64,000 nucleotides of DNA from Paenibacillus sp. FSL H8-0537 (GCF_038051995.1 NZ_CP150290.1:1847501-1911500), one strand, 5' to 3'; shown: positions 1 to 11,288, numbered from the stretch's first letter. Notes: a model not told the origin generated them from the sequence alone. Program-made: numbers and translations.

Positions 1-750
1 GAAAACCGAATTAAAATCGGGCTCGTGCATTCTCGGATCGGCCTGACAACCGACTGGTATCTAGGTACATATATGACTTACTTGAACATTTCAACGGATG
101 TATTTGAACGTGTGCTGCCAGATGGATGGAAGCCAGTTATTCACTCGCTGTCCAAGATGTTTAATCTGGACTCGCAATTCGTGCTTGAAGCCTATAACCG
201 CGCAGAGCACACGAAGGTGCAGGAGCTTGCGGATGAGCGTGCAATTATGCTGACAACGGTAACGGAAGCGGTGCAGCAGCTCGCAGGCCTCATGGTCGAG
301 CTGGAGGAGGGCGCTCAGTCGATTGCTGCAACAGCGCTGTCTACTTCGGATTCACAAGAGAAAGCGCATTCTTTGCTTGGCGAGCTGCAGGGCGAGCTGG
401 ACGGCATTACGGAGATGGGGACGATGATTCGGGAAATAGCCGATCAGACGCATTTGCTGGGGCTAAATGCCGCCATTGAAGCGGCAAGAGCCGGGGATCA
501 TGGCCGAGGCTTCGAGGTTGTTGCCAATGAGGTGCGCAAGCTGGCCGCGTCGTCACGTGGAGCCCAGGAAACGATTCAAAACAAGCTTAGTGAAATTGAG
601 AAAAAGGTAAATTCGGTCCGCAAGGAGTCCGATCAGACGTCGGCAGAAGCGCGTAATCAAGCGGCAAAATCGCAGGAGCTTGCTGCTTTTGTGAAAATGG
701 TCGATGACGTCGCCAAAGATTTGAGCAAGCTTAATGCAGCATCCGAATAG
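1..750 (+). CDS. Globin-coupled methyl-accepting chemotaxis protein (HemAT-like), 5' partial
   Basis: The reading frame is open from base 1, so the true start lies outside the window; the GTG at 25 is internal. The first ~75 visible residues resemble the C-terminal half of a protoglobin sensor domain ([14 protein letters not shown], then a helical linker). The rest is an MCP signalling domain containing the conserved hairpin tip ([32 protein letters not shown]) that contacts CheA and CheW. No membrane segment is visible, which fits the soluble HemAT-type aerotaxis receptors that bind oxygen through heme. The heme-ligand histidine lies upstream and cannot be checked. A terminator follows. Confidence 0.88.
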   Translation, partial: ENRIKIGLVHSRIGLTTDWYLGTYMTYLNISTDVFERVLPDGWKPVIHSLSKMFNLDSQFVLEAYNRAEHTKVQELADERAIMLTTVTEAVQQLAGLMVELEEGAQSIAATALSTSDSQEKAHSLLGELQGELDGITEMGTMIREIADQTHLLGLNAAIEAARAGDHGRGFEVVANEVRKLAASSRGAQETIQNKLSEIEKKVNSVRKESDQTSAEARNQAAKSQELAAFVKMVDDVAKDLSKLNAASE

Positions 751-777
751 ACCGCATTTTGTAGAAGATAGCCTTAT

Positions 778-820
778 AAAAAAGCCGAAATCCTCAAGCA
801 CGAGGTTTTCGGCTTTTTTT
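778..820 (+). terminator. Rho-independent terminator after the chemoreceptor
   Basis: The arms AAAGCCGAAATCCTC and GAGGTTTTCGGCTTT pair with one mismatch, and a run of T follows. Confidence 0.9.
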
Positions 821-999
821 ATATGACATATAAGTTGACATGAATATTCGGTTTTAGTATGATTGAGCTACAGAAATGGACGGTTTTATGAAATTTAACG
901 TCATAAAAACTAACATTAATATGCCGTTGGATCAAAAACGATCATTATTGTTACAGGATTTAGATGTGAGGTTGAGCCATCTTGGAGGAGGCGGTTGGC

Positions 1000-2457
1000 A
1001 TGTCGACGGCCAGACAGTCGCAGTCGCATTATTATGATTCACAATCATTTTATGACGAAATGTTTGAAAAGGATTTTTCGGTTCGTCCCCACTATGAAAG
1101 TGTTCATCGCTTGTTCGGGAAAATTAAGCCATCGGAGCTGAACATTCGTCAGCATGCCCTTAATCAGCGAATGATGGAGGAAGGCATTACCTTCACGCTG
1201 TACAGCAGCAATCAAAATGAGCCTCTGGAGCGGACGATTCCGTTCGACTATATTCCCCGTGTCATTCCCCGGCACGAGTGGGACAATATTGACCGCGGCG
1301 TGCGTCAGCGCATTCGCGCGCTTAACGCCTTCACCCATGACATCTACCATCAGCAGCACATTGTAAAAGATGGCGTTATCCCCCGCAAAATGATCGTGTC
1401 CAATACTTATTTCCGCCCGGAAATGGTTGGGCTGGATGTGCCGTCAGGCGTGTATATTACAGCCTCGGGCATCGATTTGATCCGAGATGAGAAGGGACGT
1501 TACTTCGTGCTGGAGGACAATTTGCGTTCTCCTTCCGGCTTCTCTTACTTGTTCAAGGGCAGAACGCTGATGAGCGAGCTGTTTCATGACCTGTATTTGT
1601 CCTCGTCTGTCCAGAGCATCGAGCGCAGCCTCAACTGCTTCCTCAGCTCGCTTCGCGCGCTTGCCCCGAGCGGCAAGCGCGATCCGCTTATTGTGCTGCT
1701 TACGCCGGGCTCCTACAACTCGGCCTATTATGAGCATACATTCCTCGCTCAGCAGCTTGGCATTCATCTTGTGGAGGGTCGTGATCTCGTTTATAAGGAT
1801 CACAACATTTATTTGCGGGATTTGCGCGGGCTTCGCAAGGTGGATGTTATTTATCGGCGGATCGATGATGAGTTTATAGATCCGCTTGCTTTTCAACCGG
1901 ATTCGCTGCTAGGCGTTCCGGGGCTGATGAATGCTTATCGCGCAGGCAATGTGGCGATTGCCAACGCTCCAGGCACCGGGGTTGCTGACGATAAGGCTGT
2001 GTATGCGTATGTGCCGGATATGATTCGCTATTATCTGGGCGAAGAGCCGATTTTGCATAATGTGCCAACCTATATTTTGTCGCGCAAGGAAGAGCGGGAA
2101 TATGTGCTGGATCATCTCTCGGAGCTGGTCGTCAAGGAAACTTCGCTTTCCGGCGGCTATGGCATGCTAATTGGCCCAAGCGCGACAGCGGCGGAAATCA
2201 AAGCATTCGCTGAAGCGATTAAGCTCGATCCAGAGCGGTATATCGCCCAGACGACGATGAAGCTTTCGCGAGCGCCGGTAATGATGGATGGCGTCATGGC
2301 ACCGCGCCATATTGATTTAAGAGCTTTTGCGCTAATGGGCGAGGAGACGCATGTCATACCTGGCGGGCTGACGCGTGTCGCAATGACGGAAGGCTCGCTC
2401 GTCGTCAATTCATCGCAAGGCGGCGGGGTTAAGGATACATGGGTGCTCAGCCGCTAA
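1000..2457 (+). CDS. Circularly permuted type 2 ATP-grasp protein (COG2308)
   Basis: This ~485-residue protein is of the DUF404/DUF407 type, a circularly permuted ATP-grasp amide-bond ligase family. Seen: a family-typical N-terminus (HYYDSQSFYDEMF), FVLEDNLRSPSG, DVIYRRIDDEFIDP, GVADDKAVYAYVPDMI and the glycine-rich VVKETSLSGGYGM. The ATG at 1000 is chosen because GGAGGAGG at 984-991 lies 8 bp upstream; an in-frame TTG at 982 overlaps that site. It is the first gene of a set with an alpha-E protein and a transglutaminase. This triplet is conserved across bacteria and has been proposed to make or process a peptide. The substrate is unknown. Confidence 0.9.
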   Translation: MSTARQSQSHYYDSQSFYDEMFEKDFSVRPHYESVHRLFGKIKPSELNIRQHALNQRMMEEGITFTLYSSNQNEPLERTIPFDYIPRVIPRHEWDNIDRGVRQRIRALNAFTHDIYHQQHIVKDGVIPRKMIVSNTYFRPEMVGLDVPSGVYITASGIDLIRDEKGRYFVLEDNLRSPSGFSYLFKGRTLMSELFHDLYLSSSVQSIERSLNCFLSSLRALAPSGKRDPLIVLLTPGSYNSAYYEHTFLAQQLGIHLVEGRDLVYKDHNIYLRDLRGLRKVDVIYRRIDDEFIDPLAFQPDSLLGVPGLMNAYRAGNVAIANAPGTGVADDKAVYAYVPDMIRYYLGEEPILHNVPTYILSRKEEREYVLDHLSELVVKETSLSGGYGMLIGPSATAAEIKAFAEAIKLDPERYIAQTTMKLSRAPVMMDGVMAPRHIDLRAFALMGEETHVIPGGLTRVAMTEGSLVVNSSQGGGVKDTWVLSR

Positions 2458-2554
2458 GCCTGAATACTTCGAAACCTCGAAGCGGTAATGCTGCTAAGCC
2501 GGTGAGCCGGCAGGGATCAATGAGGCGGGAAGCCCAATAATCGGAGGGATGGCT

Positions 2555-3559
2555 ATGCTTAATCGGAATGCTGAGGCATTATTTTGGATTGGTCGCTACA
2601 TGGAACGGGCGGAAAACCATGCGCGTTTAATCGATGTCCACTATCATTTGCAGGCAGAGGATGGTGCAGATTCGGAGGCGGTGGTTCAAGGGCAGGGAGC
2701 TGCTGCTCCGACCTGCAAATGGTCGCGCATCGTGGATGCGCTGGGCAGCAGGGAGTCCTATGTCCAGCAATACGGCAGCTACAGCGAGCAGGATGTGCTG
2801 CGTTATATGACACTTGACCGCGACAATTCGAATTCACTTGTGTCCTGCGTCAGCCATGCCCGGGGCAATCTGCGTACGCTGCGCGAGAAGGTGCCGAGCG
2901 AGATGTGGGATGCGGTCAATGGCTTTTATTTGTGGCTGCGGGAGAAGCAGCCAGAGGATTTAATTTCGGAATCGCCGCATTTATTTTTCGGCAAAATCAA
3001 GGAATGGACGGCGCTGTTCCAAGGCATCAGCCAGTCTGTCATGCCACGTGAGAATGAGTGGCATTTTATCGAATGCGGCCGCTATCTGGAGCGGGCTGAA
3101 AACACGCTGCGCATTATTAAAGCAGCTTATAATACGGTCATGGCGAGCGGAGAGAGCTGGAGCAATGCGACAGGCGCGTATTCATACTTGCAGGCCATGC
3201 TGCGATCGCTGAGCGGCTATCAGGTGTTCCGGCGTTATTATGCCGATGGCATGTCGGTGGAATCGATAGTCGATTTTGTCATCTTGAATGAAGTGTTTCC
3301 GAGGTCGGTGCATTTTGCGCTGCATACGCTGGATGAGCATATGCGGGATATACGTTTTCAGGATATGCAGCTGCGCTCGGCGCATGACAAGGTTATTCGC
3401 CAGGTAAGCAAGGTGAAGGCGGATCTGGCCTGCCTGGATCGGGAAGATGTTGCGCTGGACCGTGACGGAGCAATCGTCGGCCATTTGCTCGATGCTTGCC
3501 AGACGCTGGGCGGCACCTTCGCCAAAACCTTTTTTCGCATGGGGGAGGCCAGTGCATGA
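2555..3559 (+). CDS. Alpha-E domain protein (DUF403/COG2307)
   Basis: This all-alpha protein of ~334 residues begins MLNRNAEALFWIGRYMERAE, the typical alpha-E opening, and repeats the same pattern internally (GRYLERAENTLRII). The ATG at 2555 is preferred to the one at 2549 because GGAGGG ends at 2548, directly against the first ATG but 6 bp before the second. Alpha-E proteins nearly always sit between a permuted ATP-grasp ligase and a transglutaminase, as here. No catalytic role is established; it may be a scaffold for the ligase. The stop overlaps the next start (ATGA), so translation is probably coupled. Confidence 0.9.
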   Translation: MLNRNAEALFWIGRYMERAENHARLIDVHYHLQAEDGADSEAVVQGQGAAAPTCKWSRIVDALGSRESYVQQYGSYSEQDVLRYMTLDRDNSNSLVSCVSHARGNLRTLREKVPSEMWDAVNGFYLWLREKQPEDLISESPHLFFGKIKEWTALFQGISQSVMPRENEWHFIECGRYLERAENTLRIIKAAYNTVMASGESWSNATGAYSYLQAMLRSLSGYQVFRRYYADGMSVESIVDFVILNEVFPRSVHFALHTLDEHMRDIRFQDMQLRSAHDKVIRQVSKVKADLACLDREDVALDRDGAIVGHLLDACQTLGGTFAKTFFRMGEASA

Positions 3560-4446
3560 AGCTGAATATTTCGCATGTGACGCAATACGATTATGGAACG
3601 CCGGTTACGGACAGTGTCAATGAAATTCGTCTGACGCCGAGCACGGATGAACGCCAGTCCTGCTACCAGCAGTCCATTGCGATTGAGCCGAATGCGCCGC
3701 TGTTCAGCTATGAGGATTTTTTCGGCAATCGGGTGCATTCGTTTTCGGTTAACGGCTCGCACCGCAAGCTGACGATTCGCTCGCAAATGACCGTTGTGAC
3801 GAAGGAGGCACTTACACCGGAGCAGCAGGTCGCTGCTCTGAACAGCGGCGGAGCAGCCGAAGTCGCTTGGGAGTGGCTGCAGTCAGAGGATGCGGGCAAT
3901 CGTTTCGTGGAGTTTCTGCTGCCTACCGCTTATACGGCGCTGAGTCCGGAAGTGGAGATGTATGCAGTGGGCGTAGAGGATCGGAAAAATAATGGGCTGA
4001 GCGTATATGGCTGGCTGCTGGCGCTCTCCCAAAAAATTCGCGCCGAGTTCGTCTATGATCCAGATGCTACTACTGTGGAGACGAAGGCGAGCGACATGTT
4101 TGAACGCAGACGGGGCGTCTGCCAGGATTTCGCCCATCTGATGATTGCCTGCTGCCGTTCTCAGCAGGTTCCCGCCCGCTATGTGAGCGGCTATCATTTC
4201 GTTGGCGATTTGCAAGGCGGAACGGCAGATTTCGAGCAGGCGTCCCATGCATGGGTGGAAGCATATGTACCGTCGCTCGGCTGGTGCAGCTTCGATCCGA
4301 CGAATGAAGCTCCTGTTGGCGAGCGTTACGTAAAGCTGGGCCATGGACGCGATTATAAAGATATCGTTCCGGTAAAAGGCGTTTATCGCGGAAGCGGGCA
4401 GCAGATGCTTAAGGTGACGGTGGATGTGCGCAACGTAGAGGAATGA
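3556..4446 (+). CDS. Transglutaminase-like cysteine protease family protein
   Basis: The protein has ~296 residues. The N-terminal third is the beta-rich bacterial transglutaminase N-region (LNISHVTQYDYGTPVTDSVN). The core carries the Cys-His-Asp triad: Cys in RRGVCQDFAHL, His in QASHAWVEAYV and Asp in CSFDPTNEAPV. The start at 3556 overlaps the upstream stop as ATGA and replaces a longer frame that runs back into the alpha-E gene. Bacterial homologues act as peptidases or amidases more often than as cross-linkers. With the ATP-grasp ligase upstream, a likely role is trimming or hydrolysing the product. A strong terminator follows. Confidence 0.88.
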   Translation: MKLNISHVTQYDYGTPVTDSVNEIRLTPSTDERQSCYQQSIAIEPNAPLFSYEDFFGNRVHSFSVNGSHRKLTIRSQMTVVTKEALTPEQQVAALNSGGAAEVAWEWLQSEDAGNRFVEFLLPTAYTALSPEVEMYAVGVEDRKNNGLSVYGWLLALSQKIRAEFVYDPDATTVETKASDMFERRRGVCQDFAHLMIACCRSQQVPARYVSGYHFVGDLQGGTADFEQASHAWVEAYVPSLGWCSFDPTNEAPVGERYVKLGHGRDYKDIVPVKGVYRGSGQQMLKVTVDVRNVEE

Positions 4447-4461
4447 AGCGGTGGAATTTGA

Positions 4462-4537
4462 GAAAAGCCCTATGGGCGCATGGCTGTTGCTGCTTAAGCT
4501 TTGATGCAGCTGCACATGCGCCCGAAGGGCTTTTTTG
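4462..4537 (+). terminator. Terminator of the ATP-grasp operon
   Basis: A long inverted repeat (AAAAGCCCTATGGGCGCATG against CATGCGCCCGAAGGGCTTTT) is followed by T6. Confidence 0.92.
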
Positions 4538-4639
4538 TAAATATAGGAAAGTAAATGATCTCGTCATACTTTCTCTATATTTCATCGCGAAACGAAAGCA
4601 TTGCCGCCAGAGGACGGCAAAGCCGTTTACGCTTGTATG
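4537..4639 (-). repeat. Two-hairpin intergenic repeat, copy 1
   Basis: Read on the minus strand there is a GC-rich hairpin built on GCCGTCCTCTGGCGGC inside an outer AAACG pairing, followed by an AT-rich hairpin whose arms are AAATATAG and CTATATTT. The same arrangement with compensating differences occurs at 59893-60000. It fills the gap between the transglutaminase terminator and the convergent secreted-protein gene. It contains no plausible ORF. Its function is unknown; it may be a mobile structured repeat. Confidence 0.65.
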
Positions 4640-4670
4640 TTGTTGGAAGGCCTAACTTCGAAGGTTTGAA

Positions 4671-6308
4671 TTATTGGACGATGGTAAAATTATCAAAGTT
4701 CAAGCGGCTGCCGGATGTGCCGGCGACTACGATTTTGAAGCGTACCGCTGCACTTTCATTTACAGTAATCGTCTGTTCGGTTAACGACTGGCTGCTGGAG
4801 TAAGTGCTGCCGACATCTGTCCAAGTGGAGCCGCCATTAAGCGACTTCTGAAGCTTCCATGTCGCTCCCGTATCACTGCCAAAGCTCGCATGCTTCACTT
4901 TGACGCTGTTCGCGCCGCCTGTCACATTGAAATTCATGTAAATGGAGCCTACTGCCCTGACTCTCGCGGCTTTGGTTCCGTTTTTCTTATCTGTAGCTAG
5001 ATCGCCAAGCAGCGCATTATCAAAGGTCCATGAGCCTGAGCCGAGCGTAACCGAACCTACCGTATAGGCTGCTTTCGTGCCTGTCTCGAAGGTTTCGTTT
5101 ACAGCTCCGGATGTTGGCGGCTGCGACGTTGAGCCGTAGGAGCCTTGCTTGAAGGTGGAGCTGTCCCACCATTTATAGCCTGCTGCCGGTGTTGCCCATG
5201 GTTCAGCCTGCGGCTGGGTTGACGTTTGCGGCGTTTCTATAGCAAGCAGCGCTGTTGCATTGTCAAGCGTGAGGCCGCTTACTTGATTCAGTGCTGTGTA
5301 GCTTTCTTTAACAGCGAGCCAGTCCACAAGCTGCACGAGCAGAGCGCCATTGCTTGCTTCTGTGAAGCCGTCGTAAGTCGTTTTGGTGCCGCCTGTTTCC
5401 TCGCGCAAATATTTAGGCGTGCTGTCTTCGACAGGAGAAGAGTCGCCGATAACGGCTACTTTGCCGAGACTGTTTTTGCCAATGGCGACGTAAGGGCCTT
5501 CGGCGATTCCCCCGCCATTATAGACACCTTGATCGACCGCATTGCCCCAAGCAGCCGAAGTCTGCTGCATGTAGACGATTCCCTTTGCTTTAGTCGGATC
5601 TGTAATGGCGATGGTCGATCCGGCATGCATCGTCACCGAAGTAACGCCGCTAGTAATGCCAAAAGATTGCGACGACGGTACGATCGTTCCTGAGTTTACA
5701 TTGCCTAGCGCATTGTAACGGATGCGCATGCCGAAGTTGTTCGACAGCCAGTCGGAGCTGGCTACACTCTGCATAGCGGCTGAGCTGGCTTCCGCTGTGC
5801 TCATGCCCAGCGCAGGATTTGACCAAGCTCCCCGTCTGTAGCCGTTGAATACTTCAGAGGAATCCCATCTGTTTTTATTGCGATCCGCGTTATAGTGGTC
5901 TGCGATGAAGAAAATGCTGCCTCCTCCCTGCACATACGAAAGCATAGCCTGCTGCTCGCTCGTCTTGAACGGCACGTTCGCTTCGGGAATAACGAAGACG
6001 TCATAACCGCTTAAGTCTGTTAGCGTAATTGGGCCGCTTTTGCGAAGCTCCTTGACGTAATAGCCTCGGCCTGCAAGAGCTTGTCCAAAATCGGAAAAGC
6101 CGCCGTCGATGACCCAATCTGCCGCCCCTGCTGTTTGGGCATGGGCATTGTCGAACAGAATTTTTTTGCCGTTGGCACTTCCTGAGGGCTGTAGGACGGG
6201 AGCTGGATCAGATGGCCCTTCCGCTAAAGAAACTGCCGTACCCGCTGACAAAGACATTGCTAAGATAAGTGCTCCTGCCGTCAATCGCTTCAAAAAATTA
6301 CCCTTCAT
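4671..6308 (-). CDS. Secreted GATase1/DUF4350-like protein with C-terminal beta-sandwich
   Basis: The ATG at 6308 follows GGAGG by 7 bp; the longer frame starting at 6368 lacks a ribosome site. Residues ~1-28 form a signal peptide (lysine-rich start, hydrophobic core, SLAEG). Residues ~45-330 look like a class I glutamine-amidotransferase-like fold (KKILFDNAHAQ, GYDVFVIPEANVPF, GGGSIFFIADHY, GKVAVIGDSSPVED), as in DUF4350-type sugar-related proteins. The final ~150 residues (NETFETGTKAAYTVGSVTLG to LNFDNFTIVQ) form a beta-sandwich of carbohydrate-binding type. It is probably an extracellular protein. Homologues are sometimes called endonuclease, which nothing visible here supports. Confidence 0.7.
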   Translation of the reverse strand: MKGNFLKRLTAGALILAMSLSAGTAVSLAEGPSDPAPVLQPSGSANGKKILFDNAHAQTAGAADWVIDGGFSDFGQALAGRGYYVKELRKSGPITLTDLSGYDVFVIPEANVPFKTSEQQAMLSYVQGGGSIFFIADHYNADRNKNRWDSSEVFNGYRRGAWSNPALGMSTAEASSAAMQSVASSDWLSNNFGMRIRYNALGNVNSGTIVPSSQSFGITSGVTSVTMHAGSTIAITDPTKAKGIVYMQQTSAAWGNAVDQGVYNGGGIAEGPYVAIGKNSLGKVAVIGDSSPVEDSTPKYLREETGGTKTTYDGFTEASNGALLVQLVDWLAVKESYTALNQVSGLTLDNATALLAIETPQTSTQPQAEPWATPAAGYKWWDSSTFKQGSYGSTSQPPTSGAVNETFETGTKAAYTVGSVTLGSGSWTFDNALLGDLATDKKNGTKAARVRAVGSIYMNFNVTGGANSVKVKHASFGSDTGATWKLQKSLNGGSTWTDVGSTYSSSQSLTEQTITVNESAAVRFKIVVAGTSGSRLNFDNFTIVQ

Positions 6309-6468
6309 CATCAAACCTCCGCTTCTAGTAGTTGGTTCAATTAGAGCGGCTTCCTTGGTTGGAAGCATAAGGTAATTATACTATTTTTTCTAAATAATAG
6401 AAATAGATTCGCGTGAGAAAACCAGTGCATAAAGTGTTAAGTTTATGTAAGGAATATTGAAAGAGTTG

Positions 6469-7182
6469 CTAATCGTTGCTGAACAGCTCGTTCAATACAT
6501 TTTTTCTATTTTCAAGAAAGCGTCGGGTTAGCTGGTAGTGTGCCGTGTCCTCGTAGCGAATTTCTTCAACGGGTTTGGCGTCAAAATTGTAAATTTGCGC
6601 GTTCGGATACCCAAGCAGGATCGGCGAGTGAGTCGCAATGATGAATTGGGCATCGTGCTCCAAATCTTTAATGACGCGAAGCAGCGCGAGCTGGCGGGCA
6701 GGAGATAGCGCGGCCTCGGGCTCGTCGAGCAGATAGATCGCTTTTTTGCCAAAACGGTGCTTAAACAACGATAGAAAAGCTTCGCCATGCGACTGCTCAT
6801 GCAGCGATTTGCCCCCGTAATAGGGCAGGCTCTCGGGCATTGTATCAAGATAAGAGGCGAATTGATAGAACGTTTCTGCGCGCAGGAAAAAGCCGTTCGT
6901 GAGCTTGGGCATCCAGGAAAGCCGGATATAGGGACCAAGTGCGGATTCAGAGGCATCGACGTCGTAGCTGTTGTTGCGCCCGCCGCCAGCGGTGTTAAAG
7001 CTGCATTGATAGGCCATAGCCTCTAAAAAGGTGGACTTTCCGGAACCATTTTCGCCTACAAAGAAGGTGATATGGGTATGAAAATGAAGCTTGCTCATTG
7101 ACCGGATGACAGGTATGGAAAAGGGATAAGTGCTGTAATTGGGAATACGCTCCTTGAGCAGCTCTGCACTCCGTAAATACAA
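6469..7182 (-). CDS. Small AAA/ABC-type ATPase (COG3910-like)
   Basis: The protein has 237 residues with Walker A GENGSGKST (~44-52) and Walker B AIYLLDEPEAALSP, in the RecF/SMC-like order of single-domain predicted ATPases. H-loop-like ATHSP lies 30 residues further on. The start is TTG at 7182, with AAAGGAG 9 bp upstream. There is no transmembrane segment and no neighbouring permease, so transport is unlikely. The family's physiological role is unknown. It stands alone, between a secreted protein and the collagen-like gene. Confidence 0.82.
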   Translation of the reverse strand: MYLRSAELLKERIPNYSTYPFSIPVIRSMSKLHFHTHITFFVGENGSGKSTFLEAMAYQCSFNTAGGGRNNSYDVDASESALGPYIRLSWMPKLTNGFFLRAETFYQFASYLDTMPESLPYYGGKSLHEQSHGEAFLSLFKHRFGKKAIYLLDEPEAALSPARQLALLRVIKDLEHDAQFIIATHSPILLGYPNAQIYNFDAKPVEEIRYEDTAHYQLTRRFLENRKNVLNELFSND

Positions 7183-7325
7183 GGCGTTCAGCTCCTTTGC
7201 CAGAAGGGGTAGTTTATTTTATTTTAACAGATAGAAGGTGGGGGTGCATGTGGAGGGGCAAGGGGGGAATATTTTGTGACTTATTGTGATAGTCCAAGGT
7301 CTGAAAAACATATGACCTAATATAG

Positions 7326-9332
<2,007 letters not shown>

Positions 9333-9380
9333 CGTAGGAAGGCTGTTACTAGTCCGAATTATAATATCGAGGTGAGCAAA

Positions 9381-10460
9381 ATGATTTCCATTAGCCTTTG
9401 TATGATTGTCAAAAATGAAGAAGACACCCTCGGCCGCTGCTTATCTTCCATCCACGATTTAGTTGATGAAATTATTATTGTAGATACGGGCTCGACTGAC
9501 CGTACGAAATTCATCGCCAGCAATTATACGGAGCTGATTTTTGATAGGGAATGGACGGATGATTTTGCTGCTGTTAGAAACTATGCGTTCAGCAAGGCTG
9601 AGAAGGACTATATTTTTTGGCTCGATGCGGATGATATCCTGCTTGAAAATGATCGTGTAAAACTTGCTAATCTAAAGGCAGAACTGAGCCAAGAGGTCGA
9701 CTCCGTCCGAATGAACTATCATTTAGCCTTCGATGAATATGGCAATCTGGCATCCAGCATTAGCCGCAACCGACTTGTCAAAAGGGCGAACAACTACCGA
9801 TGGATTGGCACGGTGCATGAGTATTTAGAGGTGTGGGGAAACATTGAAAGCAGCGATATTGCCGTTATCCATAACAGTCTTCATCATGACCATGACCGTA
9901 ATTTAATGATTTATGAAAAACGTCTGGAGCGCGGCGAGACATTTACCCCTCGTGATCTTTATTATTATGCGAATGAGCTTCGCGACCACGAAAAATATGA
10001 ACAAGCGATTTTGTATTATGAAAAATTTCTTTCGACGGGCGAAGGCTGGGTGGAGGATAATGCGGCGACATGCGGCAAGCTGGCGGATTGCTATAATCAG
10101 CTTGGAGATACAGAGCGGGAGCTTGAATCGATATTAAGATCGTTTCAATATGGCAGTCCGCGGGCGGAATTTTGCTGCCGGCTAGGGTATTATTTTTTGC
10201 AGCAAAAAGATTTCGAGACGGCTGGTTTCTGGTATAACCTTGCAATTGAGCGTGGGCAGTCCGACAAACGGCTGGGCTTTGTCAATATGGCCTGCTCAAC
10301 CTGGCTGCCGCATCTTCAGCTATGCGTCTGCTACGATCGTTTAGGTGATTACGAGCTGGCCTATCGGCATAATGAGGCTGCCCGAGCTTTCCGACCAGAT
10401 GATCCGAGAGTGCTGCAAAATAAAGCCTACCTGAAGTCGTTGCGGGTGAAAGCGGAATAA
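9381..10460 (+). CDS. Family 2 glycosyltransferase with C-terminal TPR region
   Basis: The protein has ~359 residues. Residues 1-~100 are a GT-A fold (ISLCMIVKNEEDTLGRCLSS, IIIVDTGSTDRT, nucleotide-sugar/metal motif WLDADD). Residues ~190-350 form helix-turn-helix pairs of TPR type (ALLYYEKFLSTGEGW-like, ADCYNQLGDTERELES). The ATG at 9381 is chosen because GAGGTG at 9369-9374 lies upstream; the GTG at 9372 falls inside it. It follows the BclA-like gene, matching the frequent pairing of collagen-like spore glycoproteins with a GT2-TPR enzyme. The likely role is threonine glycosylation of the neighbour's product. Confidence 0.87.
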   Translation: MISISLCMIVKNEEDTLGRCLSSIHDLVDEIIIVDTGSTDRTKFIASNYTELIFDREWTDDFAAVRNYAFSKAEKDYIFWLDADDILLENDRVKLANLKAELSQEVDSVRMNYHLAFDEYGNLASSISRNRLVKRANNYRWIGTVHEYLEVWGNIESSDIAVIHNSLHHDHDRNLMIYEKRLERGETFTPRDLYYYANELRDHEKYEQAILYYEKFLSTGEGWVEDNAATCGKLADCYNQLGDTERELESILRSFQYGSPRAEFCCRLGYYFLQQKDFETAGFWYNLAIERGQSDKRLGFVNMACSTWLPHLQLCVCYDRLGDYELAYRHNEAARAFRPDDPRVLQNKAYLKSLRVKAE

Positions 10461-10472
10461 CACTAATCATAT

Positions 10473-10521
10473 AAAAAAGCAGCAGCAGACTAAGTATAGC
10501 CATAGTCTGCTGCTGCTGCTG
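10473..10521 (-). terminator. Terminator of the ridA-like gene
   Basis: Read on the minus strand, CAGCAGCAGACTA pairs with TAGTCTGCTGCTG and is followed by T6. Confidence 0.85.
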
Positions 10522-10532
10522 TATCAGCCTGT

Positions 10533-10931
10533 TTAAGCTTTAGCCGCCCATATTTCAATTTCTATTTTTATTTCGGGCAGTCCTAATTCCGAAAGATAAC
10601 CAATCGTCATAGATGGATAATGAATGCCGAATAGTTCCGCCCATTTTTCGTAGAGATAATCCCAATCTATTTTTTCGGTGGCCCATATGTTCACCTTAAT
10701 AATATGATCGGAGGTTAATTGTTCGGATTTCAGTAAAAAGTTGATGTTAGCAAACGTATTGTCGATTTGTTCATTCAAAGTGTTTGGAATGTTGCCGTTT
10801 TGGTCCGTTCCGATTTGACCGGAAGTCACATACAGCTCTGAATTTCTTGGGATTTTTGTAATATGGCTGTAATTTCCTACTGGACTAGGCATGCCTGCTG
10901 GATTTTTTCTGGTGATTCCTAAATTATTCAT
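10533..10931 (-). CDS. RidA/YjgF family protein
   Basis: The protein has 132 residues, the usual length of the trimeric Rid family, which includes enamine/imine deaminases. Family features: GNYSHITKIPRNSELYVTSGQIG near the N-terminus, NINFLLKSEQLTSDHIIKVNIW, and the C-terminal PEIKIEIEIWAAK. The canonical active-site arginine (an R in the ...P.AR.TV region) is not obvious: the equivalent segment reads YPSMTIGYLSELGLPEIKIEIE, so it may belong to a non-RidA subgroup. The ATG has AGAGG 9 bp upstream. It is transcribed behind a decayed small gene and a good sigma-A promoter at 11125-11153. Confidence 0.85.
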   Translation of the reverse strand: MNNLGITRKNPAGMPSPVGNYSHITKIPRNSELYVTSGQIGTDQNGNIPNTLNEQIDNTFANINFLLKSEQLTSDHIIKVNIWATEKIDWDYLYEKWAELFGIHYPSMTIGYLSELGLPEIKIEIEIWAAKA

Positions 10932-10944
10932 TCATCTTCGCCTC

Positions 10945-11074
10945 TCATTTTAAGATTTCTGCCATTTTTAACCAGTCATTTGGGCGCACTTCACTCATGA
11001 ATTGGCTTTTAGAAAAAAACAGCAGTCGAGTATCCGTAGCCGAAGGATATGAAAAGCAACGATTTTTTCTTCAT
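10945..11074 (-). pseudogene. Frameshifted short ORF upstream of ridA
   Basis: An ATG at 11074 with AAAGGAG 9 bp upstream opens a 21-codon frame (MKKKSLLFISFGYGYS...) that stops after a run of seven T. Shifting frame at that run continues into a second stretch (FMSEVRPNDWLKMAEILK) ending at 10945, 13 bp before ridA. The opening resembles a Rossmann-type start (FISFGYGYS). It is probably the remnant of a longer oxidoreductase-like gene, or a ~44-residue protein with a homopolymer indel. Confidence 0.4.
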
Positions 11075-11124
11075 GAACGGACACTCCTTTCTCTTAAAAT
11101 TTAGGAAGCTATAATCTACATTAA

Positions 11125-11153
11125 AGTGTAAGCGAAATGAGATGCGGAGTCAA
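11125..11153 (-). promoter_or_regulatory. Sigma-A promoter for the ridA transcript
   Basis: On the minus strand, TTGACT (11153-11148), a 17-bp spacer and TACACT (11130-11125) lie ~50 bp before the short ORF. The stretch 11154-11288 upstream of it shows nothing recognisable. Confidence 0.6.
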
Positions 11154-11288
11154 CTTCTAGCCAACGGTGCAGTCTAATAGAACGATTTTTCCGGGCTTAC
11201 AGAGTGGCCTCCCAATCTGCTGCGTTAGAATTTTGTTGCATTTAATGAGATAGGTTTGGAGCTAGAGGGGGTGTCTTCTCTTTGGCTT

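Noticed and set aside
4537..4639. c-di-GMP (GEMM) riboswitch
   Set aside because: The GGACGGCAAAGCC string is superficially similar, but the conserved GCAAACC and GAAA-tetraloop/receptor pattern is absent. It also recurs downstream of genes, as a repeat would.
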